Shown here: positions 1 through 10,803 of the stretch, piece after piece
Numbering within the stretch: position 1 is the stretch's first letter
Layout of the letters: each line of letters begins with the position of its first letter
Assembly: GCF_964656455.1 (NCBI RefSeq)
Contig: NC_135719.1
Span: forward strand, 80,261,562 to 80,325,561
DNA from: Halichoerus grypus
Lineage: Eukaryota; Chordata; Mammalia; Carnivora; Phocidae
Reading direction: 5' to 3'
Length of the DNA: 64,000 nt
Program-made: the position numbers and the translations under genes
The notes under the pieces: generated by a model
Database searches by the model: none
Told to the model about the DNA's origin: nothing
Seen by the model: the letters and a program-made list of their open reading frames with translations, nothing else

Positions 1-2664
1 ATACATCTCCAGAAGAATATCCTGCTTACCCATAGTTTAGCCATGGAGCCCCCTGGTCTCACTGCCTGTGAAGGACTTTCCACTCAGTGAATAAATCCCG
101 TTTTATTACATTTTTAATGGATTTAGTTCTCCTTGATACGTTATTGATCTTATAGAAGAAACGAAAATCCTGATAAGAGTTCATCCTGAGGACTGTATCT
201 CTGCTTCTGAAGAGGCCTCAGCCATTGATTAAGATCATCCCCAGACCCACTAGATCACATGTAGCTGTGAAAATAGTCTTGGGGTTCCACGATGCAGGCA
301 ATTCCATCCCACTCTGACACTTGTCCGCAGTGCACACAACCAGTCATCAATAAATATTTGCCTTGTAATATAGTACAAAAGAAATTTAGAGCTGGAGGCG
401 CCCTTAGAAATTTTTGAGTCCAACTTTATTTTACACATCAGAGACTGTAACCAAGATAACAGTAAGAAACAATTAAGTAGTGAATGAGTGAGGTGAGAAA
501 GAAAGTGGGTTTCCTCACTTCCTTATTGACATTCTTTCCACTCCTTGCTATAGGACCATCCTGCTTGGTTAAGAGAACGTGTCTAAGGCAAGCCCAGCCA
601 CTTATTTTACACAAGAGAGACTGTTTCCAAGGTGACAGTATGGAACAATTAGGTAGTGAATGAGCTGGAGGGGAAAGACACAGGGTTTCTTCACTTCCTC
701 TTTAGCATTCTTTCCCCTGCCTCCTTGCTGTAGGACCTTCGTGCTGAATAAAGAGAAAGTGTCTAATGCAAGCCCAGGCATTTATCTCTGCACTTTGGGT
801 CTGAAAAAGTCATGGTCCCTCAGTTTGAATGCCTGAATGGAGAGTTCCACTTTGTGTAAATGTCTGAGACCTTGGGCAGGAAAGACAACTCAGGTTGAGC
901 CACTGTTATTCTACCAGCAAACTCATGCATCACTCACTGTGTCTATTGAAGAAAGCCAAAGGTGATGGTGCCGTGTGAACACCGACATGTATTTCTAAGG
1001 ACTTTCCCCAAAATAGCAAATACATTTCTTATCCCAGGTGGACATCCCTTGAAAGCAGGTTGAGTATAATGAGTATAACTCACACATAGTGCAAAAAAGA
1101 TCATTGGAGTTGGAAGATTCCTGCAGCTGGCAGTCCATGAAGAAGGTAGATGAAGATTTTCCGGGCCAACACTTTGACCATAAGTACAACAATATTCTAT
1201 GAAATAATCAGGGAGCTGGGAATTTTGCCCAAGGGATGGCCTTATTTGTGCAATACTTAATGCATGGAAGAGCATTATTCATATGAATGGTCATATTCAG
1301 TCCATTACATTCCGTTCTGAGTGTCACACCTCAAAAGTGCAAATATTGATCTAAATATCTATCTCGGGTAAGAGGGAAATTTGCCAAAAGAACAGTTTGA
1401 GAATTCTTATTTAATGGGGAATGGGTGAGAGAGGAAATTTCTCCAAATCAAGAAGTTTTCCATACATAAAAACACATTTCATATATATGCATATATTTAT
1501 ATATTGAGTTGATATCCTTCACCATAGCTGTCTTTAAATCTTTCAGGGTGGGAGAGGTGGAAGGAAGATGAGTTTTATTCTTGGTCATTTCAGAGGATCC
1601 ATGAGTAGGAATCACAGGAAAGGGGCTTCCACTTTTGGAAATGAGGTAGTCTTGGTTCCCAGAAACCATTTCTCCTAATCAGTTCTTTAGGGCCAGTTTC
1701 CTGTTGGTACCATTCCTGGAGCACACACAATATTTATCCTTCCCCGGATTTATTCTCACAGAGGACGTCAGAAATTTCCAGAAATTAATGTAAATGAGAA
1801 AGGGGTTTTGGCAGAGAGAGATAATTCTGGAAACTCAAGGACTGGAGAACTTTATCAATGAGTCTTGGGGAAAGAACACTGTAGTGGTGTTTAGGTGAAA
1901 TATGATGGAGTATGGAATGTGAATTAGTGTTGGTCAGGAAGTGGGAAGCATGACAGGATAGATGGCGAATACTTTAGAGGAAATTCTCCTGAGGCTATGA
2001 GTCAGTAATTGCATTGGAGGACATGTCATCTATTTTGATTGGAGAAGAATGTAATCACTTCAAGTATAAAGTTACATACAGTTATATTTTCTGAGTTTGC
2101 ATCTTGATGTTTTCTCAGAATTCTCCACTCTGTCTTTCAATACTTGCATTATATAAGACATACAGCATTCAAATAGATTTCTTAAATCATGTCAGATTTC
2201 TCTATTCAAATTATTCAAACCTTGGGTCAAAAAGTTTCCTATAGTTGAAATAGTAATAACTGATTTAAGTTACTCTCCTGCTCCTTTATCATTAAGATTT
2301 GGACTTTTACTTTTGTCATAGTCATCTTAATTGAGGGAAGATTAAACATTTTGACTGCTGGTACAGTCAGCTCTCTGGGAATCACAAGGTCATGAGCAAG
2401 ACTAGAGGAGGAGCAGAGTCTGAGAAAAGAGGCATTTGAAATATCATATGATCTTCTCTCTCTTACTCTAATCTTTGGCTTCCATGTTCCTTTTACAAAT
2501 AGTTTTTCTCCATAACAGACAAATGAGGATGGTAGATTTGGCAGAAAGCGAAGATTTTACATTTTCTTTGTTTAAGAGACTGAATCTTGAATCCTTCCTG
2601 ACTTTAAACATGTACCCCAGGGTCATCACTGAATAAATAGCAATAGCATCAACCTCTTTCCAAA
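1..2664. other. 5' flank without a recognised gene
   Basis: I see no V exon, leader exon or RSS on either strand in this stretch. It is AT-rich intergenic DNA with a local tandem duplication (425-779). The open frames here are short, carry no V-domain landmarks (Cys-Trp-Tyr-x-Cys spacing) and look like chance. The sequence around 386-470 faintly resembles a very old MIR-type repeat. Similarity to unit B starts only near 2665, which I take as the 5' edge of the duplicated cassette. Confidence 0.6.
425..779. repeat. Two-copy direct tandem duplication, about 177 bp period
   Basis: The segment near 425-600 is repeated at 601-779 with moderate divergence. Both copies start with TTATTTTACACA, share the string CAATTA-GTAGTGAATGAG, the run CTTCAC/CTCACTTCCT, CATTCTTTCC, CTTGCTRTAGGACC and end in GTCTAA-GCAAGCCCAG. 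The divergence suggests an old duplication. No gene function is apparent. Confidence 0.8.
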
Positions 2665-2838
2665 TTAGAATAGTGACTCAGTAGTGTGCAGAGGTATAAT
2701 TCTTAATCTCCACATTCTCACTGTGCACTTCATCCCTGATCTAAGATATAATTTGCTTGACTATTGCAGCCTTGATGCATGTGAATTCCTCAGAGGCACA
2801 GGCTAAGAGAAGAGCATTTCCCCAGTGAGTTCAGTAGA

Positions 2839-3072
2839 GATGTGACCACAAGATGTGACCACAGATGCACCTATGCTGATGCAGAACACGTGGAGGGTTC
2901 ATTTTAGTGCATCTGATTGACTAGGCTACGGCAGAAGCAGGGTCTTTTTCTTATTGGCTGGTAGACAATGTGGGAAAGTACTCTGTTAGAGGAAAGAAGG
3001 GATGGCCTGACGAGAAGGAGCTGAGCTGGCTGGAGGCTGCAATTCTGAAGCTGATCTTAATTGGGAGGAACC
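2839..3072 (+). promoter_or_regulatory. TRAV13-A promoter region with inverted CCAAT box and disrupted CTCF-like motif
   Basis: The region upstream of the leader is strongly conserved with the equivalent part of unit B (21930-22166). An inverted CCAAT box (ATTGG) lies at 2953-2957, 116 bp before the ATG. At 2846-2860 the sequence begins like a CTCF-type site (CCACAAGA), but the following GGCAG seen in unit B is replaced by a second copy of GATGTGACCACA (2839-2850 and 2852-2863). Promoter function is inferred from position and conservation only. Confidence 0.5.
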
Positions 3073-3576
3073 ATGAAGACATCCACGGGAGCTTTAATCA
3101 TATTCTCGTGGCTGCAGCTGAACTGTGAGTTGACGGTTTATGGGAAACAGTGTATTAGTGGATATTCTTTAGAAGTCAAGACTGGCTTTACTCAGGTTTC
3201 CTTCAGTTAGTGTAGAAGAAGAGAATTCTGAAGCACAGTAACCTGGAATCTCTTCTCCTTTCTCTGACCTTTTCTTTCTGCACAGGGTTCAGCCAAGGAG
3301 AGAAGGTGGAGCAGCATCCTCCTACCCTGAGTGTCCAGCAGGGAAGCAGCTCTGTTATCAACTGCAGTTATTCAGACAGTCTTTCAGAGTACTTCCCTTG
3401 GTATAAGCAAGAGTTTGGAAAAGGTCCCCAGCTCCTTATAGACATTCGTTCAAGCATGGCCAAAAAAGAAGACCAAAGACTCACTGTTTTATTGAATAGG
3501 ACGGCCAAACATTTCTCCCTGCACATCGCAGACACCCAACCTGAAGACTCAGCTGTGTACTTCTGCGCAGCAAGCA
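3073..3576 (+). CDS. TRAV13: T-cell receptor alpha V gene, TRAV13 subgroup, copy A (functional)
   Basis: Germline V segment that would supply the leader and V domain (CDR1, CDR2, start of CDR3) of a TCR alpha chain on the T-cell surface. Exon 1 (3073-3124) encodes MKTSTGALIIFSWLQLN plus one base of a split Trp; the donor is GTGAGT. The intron is 3125-3285 and ends in CACAG. The V exon is 3286-3576, open throughout. Landmarks: first Cys at 3363-3365 (INCSYSD), FPWYKQ in FR2, second Cys at 3564-3566 within [10 protein letters not shown]. An RSS follows directly. The protein matches human TRAV13 closely in VEQHP, GKGPQLLIDIRS and AKHFSLHI. The start is the only Met before a hydrophobic leader with a proper donor. 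CDR1 reads DSLSEYF and the CDR2 area IRSSMAKKED. It is the 5' gene of unit A. J and C segments lie outside the window. Confidence 0.95.
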
Positions 3577-3615
3577 CACATTGCTTCCCAGGCACCTGCT
3601 GCCTGCACTCAAACC
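3577..3615 (+). other. 23-bp-spacer recombination signal of TRAV13-A
   Basis: Heptamer CACATTG (3577-3583), a 23-bp spacer, nonamer ACTCAAACC (3607-3615; consensus ACAAAAACC). The essential CAC is intact; heptamer position 5 is T rather than the canonical G. RAG1/2 would cut at the 3576/3577 border and join to a 12-RSS J segment. Confidence 0.93.
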
Positions 3616-4296
3616 TGGGTCTGGGGCAGCCCCCTGTCCTCTGACACAGAACTTCAAGTATAGCTTTTGTGCTGTTGTTTGTCTGCAAGTGGAAGCTAAT
3701 GTATTAGACATTACAAGCATATAATAAAACTATTAAGATGGAGATGACCCAGACAGGTTTAGAACCTTTTGTTGGATGACTGTTTTTTAATGGATTCTTG
3801 AATGGAGTTAGTAATGTTTTATTTTGAAATTCAGGTTTTAAGATGACTTTACATTTGCTATTCAGACTGCTCTTCTATAAATAACCCCTAGGTACCAGCA
3901 ATACAGTCCTTACTATGGATGGGCACTTAAGTATTGTGTTTCAAAGTAACATTTATGATTTTTCGATTCTAAAACATTACATACCTAATATAGAAAGACA
4001 GAAAATGCAAATATGAAAGTGATAGTTCTGTAATCAGATAATATTGCTAATATTCCTGTTACGCTAAAAATTCTTATTATAATTTGGATCATGATTTTTT
4101 CACTTTATGTATTTTGATTTGATCATTCCCCACTTTATCAAGTCTTTCCCTCAAACATCTGCTTTTTAAAAAATTTATTTTTTTAAGTTTCCATTTAATA
4201 TGTGCTTTAATATAGACCTGTGGTATATTTTAATTAATTACACTTTCAAATTAATTTTGTTCCTCTGTATTTGGGGCAAAATTTGACAGACACTTC

Positions 4297-4482
4297 TTTT
4301 TTTAAAAGATTTTATTTGAGAGAGAGAGAGAAAAATAGAGTGCAAGCATGAGTGGGAGGAGGGGCACAAGGAAAGGGAGAAGAAGATTCCCCTCTGAGCT
4401 TGGAGAGCAGGATCCCAGGAACCCGAGATCATGACATGACCTGAAGTCAGCTGCCTAGTTTACTGAGCCACCCAGACACTCC
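4297..4482 (-). mobile_element. Can-SINE, unit A only
   Basis: The reversed tRNA-derived carnivore SINE is recognised by the T-rich start with AAAGATTTTATTTG, a GAGAGA tract, and the terminal GAGCCACCCAGACACTCC, the reverse of the 5' GGxxGCCTGGGTGGCTC end. Unit B has no SINE at the matching place (near 23595), so it inserted after the A/B split or was lost from B. Confidence 0.85.
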
Positions 4483-6649
4483 TTGACCGCCATTTTTATG
4501 TGCCTTGAATACTTTCTTGTTCAGAAATTGTGCCCCAGATTTTCCTTCAAGCACGCAGATGGGAAGTACTATTCGTGTGTTTAAGGAGAATTTAGATAGG
4601 GAGTGATTTGACAATGTGAGCTTCAGATAAAACTCAGAAATCTATTCTCATTTGCAAAATTCTGTAAGTATTTGTTCATAATAACTCTCTATTACAACCT
4701 AGGAGACAGAATTTTGTATTTCATTCATTTCTGTATTTTTAGTACCTAGGAAAACTTTTCCACATCATTGATTATCAGTAGATGATAACGAAAGAAGGAA
4801 AGGACAATTCTGTTACTGACTCATAATTTTAATTTAAGCTTTCTGTTTGAATTATATTTATAAATTGATTTGTGAAACATAAAAGTCCTTAAAGTGTATA
4901 TGTGATTATTTGATTGTTTGGGAACATACTGTTTCTTTCCATTTTAATGTCTCTCTTTCTTAATGATGCTCGCTGTTAGAAGTTTCAATTTATTCTTGCA
5001 CTTGTATTTTTTGTTATCATTATAAGGAAAACCTTTCTTTCTGCGATATATGGGAAAACTTTTATATGCATGTATCAGCCACCTTACTATTATTAGTAGA
5101 TTGCACGAAGGCATTTGGACTAATGGCTAATGTAGAGATGACATGCTACCAACCTCCCTCCATGTGTTCATGTTTGACTGAATTAAACATTACTAACTAC
5201 AACCTTCTTTTTTAAAAAAAAGTTATTTCTCTAGTGCTGCAGAGAAATCAATGGAATGAAACAAATTGAGTAAATATTTAATTCCCTCATTCTCCCACCC
5301 CTACTCAAGGATAGGCTCCTTTCAAGGTCCCTCCAAGTCTTCGCAACGAACGATGGATATAATTGGCAACTGGTAGGGTGACAGTGCTTCTTCTTAGCTG
5401 AGTTATGATTGCTAGGTATTAGGTAACTGGCTTTCTCTTACTGGGGAAGTCCTCAGATTAAATTCAGTTTATCACATCCGACCAAAGAAGGTTAGAACTG
5501 TAGCCCAACACGTCAACGGGCTTGATTCTTTCCCTCCTTATATTTCCAGCTCCTGTGCAGTAGAAGGAAGGTGACTCCCGATTGGTCCAATTCCTCCAGG
5601 CCTGATAACGGAACCAGAAGGAAGCATGTTTCTGTATTATTAGTTTATTTCTTCTTAAATCAAGTTAGAAGTGACAGAGAGGGCGCAGTTCCTACAGGTT
5701 TGAATGCTTGATCATACTTAGATGAGAACTGATGCAGTGGAAGTAAACAAGTGTTTTAGCCAGAGTGTGCAGTGAGTACATAGCTCAGATCCAGACACAT
5801 TCAGGCTTTCAACCTTCAGCAGGGTTGGCTATTTGTTTCCTACTTCCTGCGACAATGTGCTACAAACTTTAAGGCCTTCTCTTGATCCTGTGAAGCCAGA
5901 CTGGGTGCTGAGAGTCTACCTTTTGTTTGCTCTCTCTAAGACAGTGCAGACTGCCTATGTGTGATTTCTCCCAATCTGGCAAAGTGGGGCTGCTTTCTGC
6001 ACATGCTCGCTAGCCCCTTACAAAAGTTCACTCTTGTTGCCGCCCTGTGTGTGCTGGTGGCAGGCCACAGGGTGGGATGATGTATGGGTGACAGACTGAG
6101 TGCTGTGTGTGCCCATGGACCATTTATGGAGGTCTGTATGCAGGCCATCTCCAGTGGCTCATGGGCAGATTCTTAATGGAGGCTGTGCCACGGTTTGTAG
6201 GATACCTGTTGGTTTACTGCCCTCCAAGAGCTCTGGGTGCTGTTCTGCTAGGTGAACCCCACTCCCCAGTGAGCAGTACACCTCAGTATCCTGGATGGGG
6301 CTAGAAAGAAGCTTCTCTTTGGCAGCATCCTCCAGAGCTTGGGTAGCCAGATATCACTCACATGTTCTCACTTCTCTCTATGGGGAAATCTCAGGCTGGA
6401 AGATTTCTCTTGGCACAGAGCTGTGTCGCATGGGCAGGGCTGATGAAGTTAAAATGAAATTGTGGTTTGTACCCTCTCAATCTGTCCAATCTAGGATTTT
6501 TTGCTCTACTGTGAGCTCTGTCTTCTCTGTTGGAGTTCATCATAGGCACCCTCTTTAGTTTAGTTTAGTGTATGATTTCGAAAATCAGTCTTTATTTGGG
6601 GGCGGTGAGATGTTAGTAAACTCCTCTTTTGCCATTTTGGTCTCAGTGT

Positions 6650-6920
6650 TTAAATTTTTTATTTTAAAATAATTACATGGAAAAATGGACTATTTTTAAT
6701 GTACAGTTCTGTGAATTTTGAATTTTAATGCATTGTATAGATCATCTAACCCTCATACAATCACTGTACAGAATAGTTTCTTTGCTCTCCAAAACTCCCT
6801 TGTGCTATTCTTTTGCTATCACACACTTCTATAGTCCCAACTTCTTGCAAACATTGGTCTATTCTTATTTTTGTGTTTTAAAAATGTCATATTGATGGGA
6901 GCATACAACCCATAAACTTC
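6650..6920 (-). mobile_element. Old LINE-1 3' end fragment (probable)
   Basis: The sequence reads like the reverse complement of an old mammalian L1 3' region: TTTTAATGTACAGTTCTGTG, then a run about lost chromosomal-style landmarks CAAACATTGGTCTATTCT and AAAAATGTCATATTGATGGG. The same fragment occurs in unit B (26005-26260), so it predates duplication. Family assignment is from memory and tentative. Confidence 0.5.
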
Positions 6921-7350
6921 TGAGAACCACGTGTCTTGGTGGGTGGAAGCACATGCCACAGGGCACGCACATGACCTCACCTCTGTCTCCACTCTCGGTG
7001 TTTCCTACCCCTGAGGTTTTGAACTTTGAAGTTATTTTCATAGGAATAGCTCATCATTTCAAGTGTTTTGAACTTCTTTAGAGACTTGATTTACAGTTCT
7101 ACAAAATATATTTGGCAATTGATAATGCGGAGGTGGTGTTGAAGTTTGAATCAACTCATACAATCAAGTTGAGTCACGTTCTGTAAACAAGTTTAGTTGT
7201 ACGAACTCCATCCTAAATTTTTATCAATAGATACTTTTTCACATTTTAAGGGTAATTTAATTGATGAAATTCACTCTAACAGTACCAATTAGGGTATGGT
7301 TATTACTTCTTTTTTCTAGGAGTAGATATGAAATAACATGTCCAATAATT

Positions 7351-7556
7351 TTTTTTTAATTTATTTATTGATTTGAGAGAGAGAGAGGGAGAGCACAAGC
7401 AGGAGGTGCATAAGAAGAGGGAGAGAGATTGTCAAGTGAACTGCTTGCTGGGCATGGAGCCGGATGCTGGCCTCAATCTCTCAGAACCCTGAGATCAGGA
7501 TCTGAACTGAAACCAAAGGTAAAACGCCTAACCAACTGCACCACCCAGGCGCCCCC
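7351..7556 (-). mobile_element. Can-SINE shared by units A and B
   Basis: Reversed SINE ending in CACCACCCAGGCGCCCC, flanked by an 8-bp direct repeat CAATAATT (7343-7350 and 7558-7565). A diverged orthologous copy sits at 26703-26898 in unit B, so this insertion is older than the duplication. Confidence 0.85.
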
Positions 7557-8383
7557 GCAATAATTCTTAATCTTTGTTATACTAGCAATGTCTGTGCAGA
7601 GCTGAACTATAGCGCTAGGGTGGGTATTGTCTCAAATAAAGGCTATGCACACGCAAGTTATTTTATTAGTAAGAGAACTAAGTCACAATAATCAGAAACA
7701 CATAACATTTTAACATTAAAATGGGAAAATACCTCTAAAAGGATAAAAATAACCTCAAAAGAATGCCAAGGAAAGTATTAAAATCTGTGGTTCCAATCAT
7801 CTAGGAGAATTCTCTTTTACGGGCTTTGGTGGATCTGTCTGCTTCATGCAATTACATGCTTATTTCTAGGATCTTCCATATGCACTCATCTGTGGACTGT
7901 CTGCTTCTGCTGATTCTCTAGAGAACGTCAGTTTAAGATCCCTAATATGAGTAACTTTTTCAATTCTTGTCAGCGAAGGGTGCATGATGTCATACTAGTT
8001 CATAAACATGCAACCAAGGATCCATTTCTTGTACTTTATTTGCTGAACTGGTAATAAACAGCACTTAATAAGGTCATTTCACAGGTCTCAATGGCAACCT
8101 TTTTCTGGGATTTTGTTCAGAGCACCAAAGGTTAAGGTCCTGTAAAGGTGAATAAATGAAAGGCCAGGAGAGCAATCTGTGCCTGGATGAAAGGAAAGTG
8201 TCAGGGGTTTTCTTATCTAGTTCAGTTTGTGATGCTGGAATAAGTATGGGTTGGGACATCTGAGTGATGTGGGCTACAGTGAGGAATTTATGGTAAGACA
8301 GCATAGGGCTTTTTGAGGGTAGGATGCAGGGCCACCTGGGATAAGGCTAACATGCACCAGCACTATCTGTGAACTACTTTAAA

Positions 8384-8529
8384 AACATATTGACTTTGGC
8401 GATGTTTCTAGGAAGAAGCTGCTGCGGCTGAGGTCGAAGAGGTTGCTGCCTGGACTAATGATGTAATGTATGGTGATTAACATAACATAATAAAATAAAA
8501 TTTTAAAAAACCCAAAAAATATATTGACT
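8384..8529 (+). mobile_element. Short chimeric L1-mediated insert with target-site duplication
   Basis: Unit B has the uninterrupted site AAAAACATATTGACTGACAT near 28670. Unit A carries about 116 bp between two copies of the target (AAAAACATATTGACT at 8384-8398; AAAAAATATATTGACT at about 8514-8529). The 3' half (about 8455-8512, ACTAATGATGTAATGTATGG and an A-rich tail) is the 3' tip of a carnivore L1, as in the longer L1 at 52028-52880. The 5' half (about 8399-8454, GC-rich, containing GAAGCTGCTGCGGCTGAGG) is not the adjoining L1 3' sequence; its origin is unknown to me. Confidence 0.75.
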
Positions 8530-10001
8530 GACACTGACTACATTATTTTTTGTCAATTGACGTGCCCAAGAGATATCCACTAATTTAGCCACTTGAATTA
8601 ATTTTGCTTCTGGTAAGTGATTGGATTTTATAAGGAAGTCCAGAGTATGAATTGCATGACCAGTCTGGTATTGTCTTTTTTAATGTTTAAGATAAGATTA
8701 TTAAAAATCTATTAACTCGGAGTATGGTCTGAGAGTGTTTAAAAAGGTCTGTCTTGGACATGGACACTTCTTGAATGACAGAAGGACAAATATGAGATTC
8801 CCTTCATTGAGAAACCTATTAGAGTTGAATAATGGGAGGCGTAATGAATAATATTTCACATTTACTTGCCAAGCTGGTAGAAGAATGTTGGATGTTTTTA
8901 GAGAGTTATAGTCTATACCTTAGTGAGTAGGCCAGTTTGTAGTGTATGGGGTTCCATCATATTTTATGAAGAATGCAGTACAAATTCTGAAGATGCTTCA
9001 ACCAATTTAGCTGAGGCAACAGTGATTTTGAGACGAGGATGACAAGTCCTGGCTACTGTATCAAGAGACAGACAACGATAGACAATAGATCTTTGCTGTT
9101 CTCAACGATGTTGATGAATATCCTTGGGGCACAACCTCACTTTTAATGTACCTACACAGGGAAAGTTTTATTACAATCAATTATTATATGATCAACAGTG
9201 CTGTGGCAGTGTAAGGGATGTATAGTCTCTTTAGAACTGAGCATACAAAGCATGGAAGCTTACTGTGGTTCAACTGAGGTAAGGGCAAAATATAAATTTA
9301 AAGGATTGATAACCTAATGACTAAACTCTGGTGTCTATTCTGGCTTTTCTGAGCTGTGGAAACGAAACAGTGAGGAGAAGGAGACTTCGGTGACAGGATC
9401 TATTGTCTGAGGGCTGTAGCCTGAATGCTTCAGCAAAGAGTGATTAGATTTTTCTGCTTTGACTCCAACACAGGCATCTGAACAGACGTGGGTAGTGAGG
9501 AGGAACACTGGCATAACAATAGGTACATTGAAAGAGCTACAGTGATTAGTCTAAACACTTCGTCTTCTTATCACAATATGATTTATTTCTACCTTAGGTG
9601 AAAGAGCAGCATATATAGTGTGAGGATACATGGTTCTCAATCTTAGGTTGTTTTCATAATCCATTACATGGAGTATTTTTATGTAGGTGCCACCCACCTA
9701 CTTGCATCACAGATGCAATGAATGTACATATCATAGTAGGTTAAACCATCAATCTTCATTTCAATATAAAAATTTACACATTCATTTTCAGATGTAATTG
9801 TTTCCAAGTTAAGGGTTTTATAATGCAAAAGGATTTTTGGGTAGGGAGACTCTCACTGGGACATAGAGAACTATGACATGACCCACACAACTTGCTACAC
9901 CAGGGAACCTCTGTTCCCTGTTCTGGGGCCACAGCAGCATATGGCCAACAATCCTTCCCTCACCCTGTCAGGCTCCCCTCACAATGCCAATCCCTGATAT
10001 T
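8530..10001. other. Intergenic DNA upstream of TRAV14-A
   Basis: No gene or RSS seen. Bases from about 9232 onward align with 31438-32358 of unit C, which lies upstream of TRAV14-C. Bases 8530-8690 align with 28680-28840 of unit B. The unit C counterpart carries a U6 pseudogene at 31920-32022 that is absent here. Confidence 0.65.
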
Positions 10002-10153
10002 GAAGAAGAAGAAGAAGAAGAAGAAGAAGAAGAAGAAGAAGAAGAAGAAGAAGAAGAAGAAGAAGAAAGAAGAAGAAAGAAGAAGAAGAAGAAGAAGGAG
10101 AAGGAGAAGAAGGAGAAGGAGAAGGAGGAGGAGGAGGAGGAGGAGGAGGAGGA

Positions 10154-10251
<98 letters not shown>

Positions 10252-10355
10252 AGAAGAAGAAGAAGAAGAAGAAGAAGAAGAAGAAGAAGAAGAAGAAGAA
10301 GAAGAAGAAGAAGAAGAAGAAGGAGAGGAAGGAGAAGAGGAAGGAGAAGAAGAAG
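10002..10355 (+). repeat. Expanded GAA/GGA triplet repeat, 354 bp
   Basis: A polypurine tract made almost wholly of GAA, with GGA/GAG interruptions concentrated at about 10098-10155 and 10320-10350. It begins after TCCCTGATATT and ends at ACATTTTCCATCTAG, 30 bp before the TRAV14-A start codon. The paralogous place in unit C (32360-32371) has only about three GAA units between the same flanks. Long open frames of poly-Glu, Lys, Arg or Ser across it are artefacts of the repeat. Confidence 0.98.
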
Positions 10356-10385
10356 ACATTTTCCATCTAGTGGGAGAACTCAAAC

Positions 10386-10803
10386 ATGTTGCTCTCCAGG
10401 CTTCTGAAGATGGTCATGGCTTCCATGTGGCTAGGTAGGGAAAGCCCCTGTGGGAATGTGCCTGCTCTATGACCTAAAACAGGGGAGATAGGCAGTGTCT
10501 TGTGGGTATTGTGGGAAGGGGGGATAGTAGCGTGTAAAATAGAATTCTTTGTGCCACATCATTTACTTTGACATCCTTAATCCCATGTTTTTTCCTTCAG
10601 GATCCAGTATTGCCCAGAAAGTAACTCAAGCCCAACCAGCAAAGTTAGTGCAGGAGAAGGAGGCTGTCATTCTGAAAAGCACATATGACACATATGACAC
10701 CAGTGATCTAAGTGATAGTCTATTGTGGTACAAGCAGCCCAGCAGTGGGGCAATGATATTACTTATTCATCAGGATTCTTAGAACCAGCAATATGCTATC
10801 CTG
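10386..10803 (+). pseudogene. TRAV14: TRAV14 (TRAV14/DV4-like) pseudogene, copy A, 3' truncated
   Basis: Relic of a V segment that in human serves both alpha and delta chains. Leader exon 10386-10434 is intact (MLLSRLLKMVMASMWL plus a split Gly codon, donor GTAGGG). The acceptor ends at 10600 and the V exon starts at 10601 (SIAQKVTQAQPAKLVQEKE, matching TRAV14). Lesions: the first conserved Cys is replaced by Ser (LKSTYDT where human has a Cys); a 9-bp repeat of ACATATGAC lengthens CDR1; a TAG follows LLIHQDS in CDR2 (near 10780); and homology to copy C stops near 10800. FR3, the second Cys and the RSS are missing, so the segment cannot rearrange. It sits just 3' of the expanded GAA tract. 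Confidence 0.92.

Larger units (their letters stand above)
3616..8383. other. Unit A intergenic DNA downstream of TRAV13-A, paralogous to 22712-27690
   Basis: No gene seen. The stretch aligns well with the sequence downstream of TRAV13-B, apart from unit-specific SINEs (4297-4482 only in A; 22942-23144 and 25807-26002 only in B). Frames near 6107-6558 have look-alikes in unit B (25212-25665) but differ in frame continuity and show no known domain, so I do not call them genes. The end of shared sequence with unit B is near 8340. Confidence 0.7.

Noticed and set aside
6107..6558. Frames with related counterparts in unit B (25212-25665) as a conserved gene
   Set aside because: Similarity is explained by the duplication itself. 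Frames differ in continuity and show no domain, splice signals or bias that I can see.
9892..10407. Open frames encoding poly-Lys/Arg, poly-Glu and poly-Ser/Phe
   Set aside because: They are translations of the GAA/GGA repeat in different frames and strands. They have no protein features beyond the repeat.
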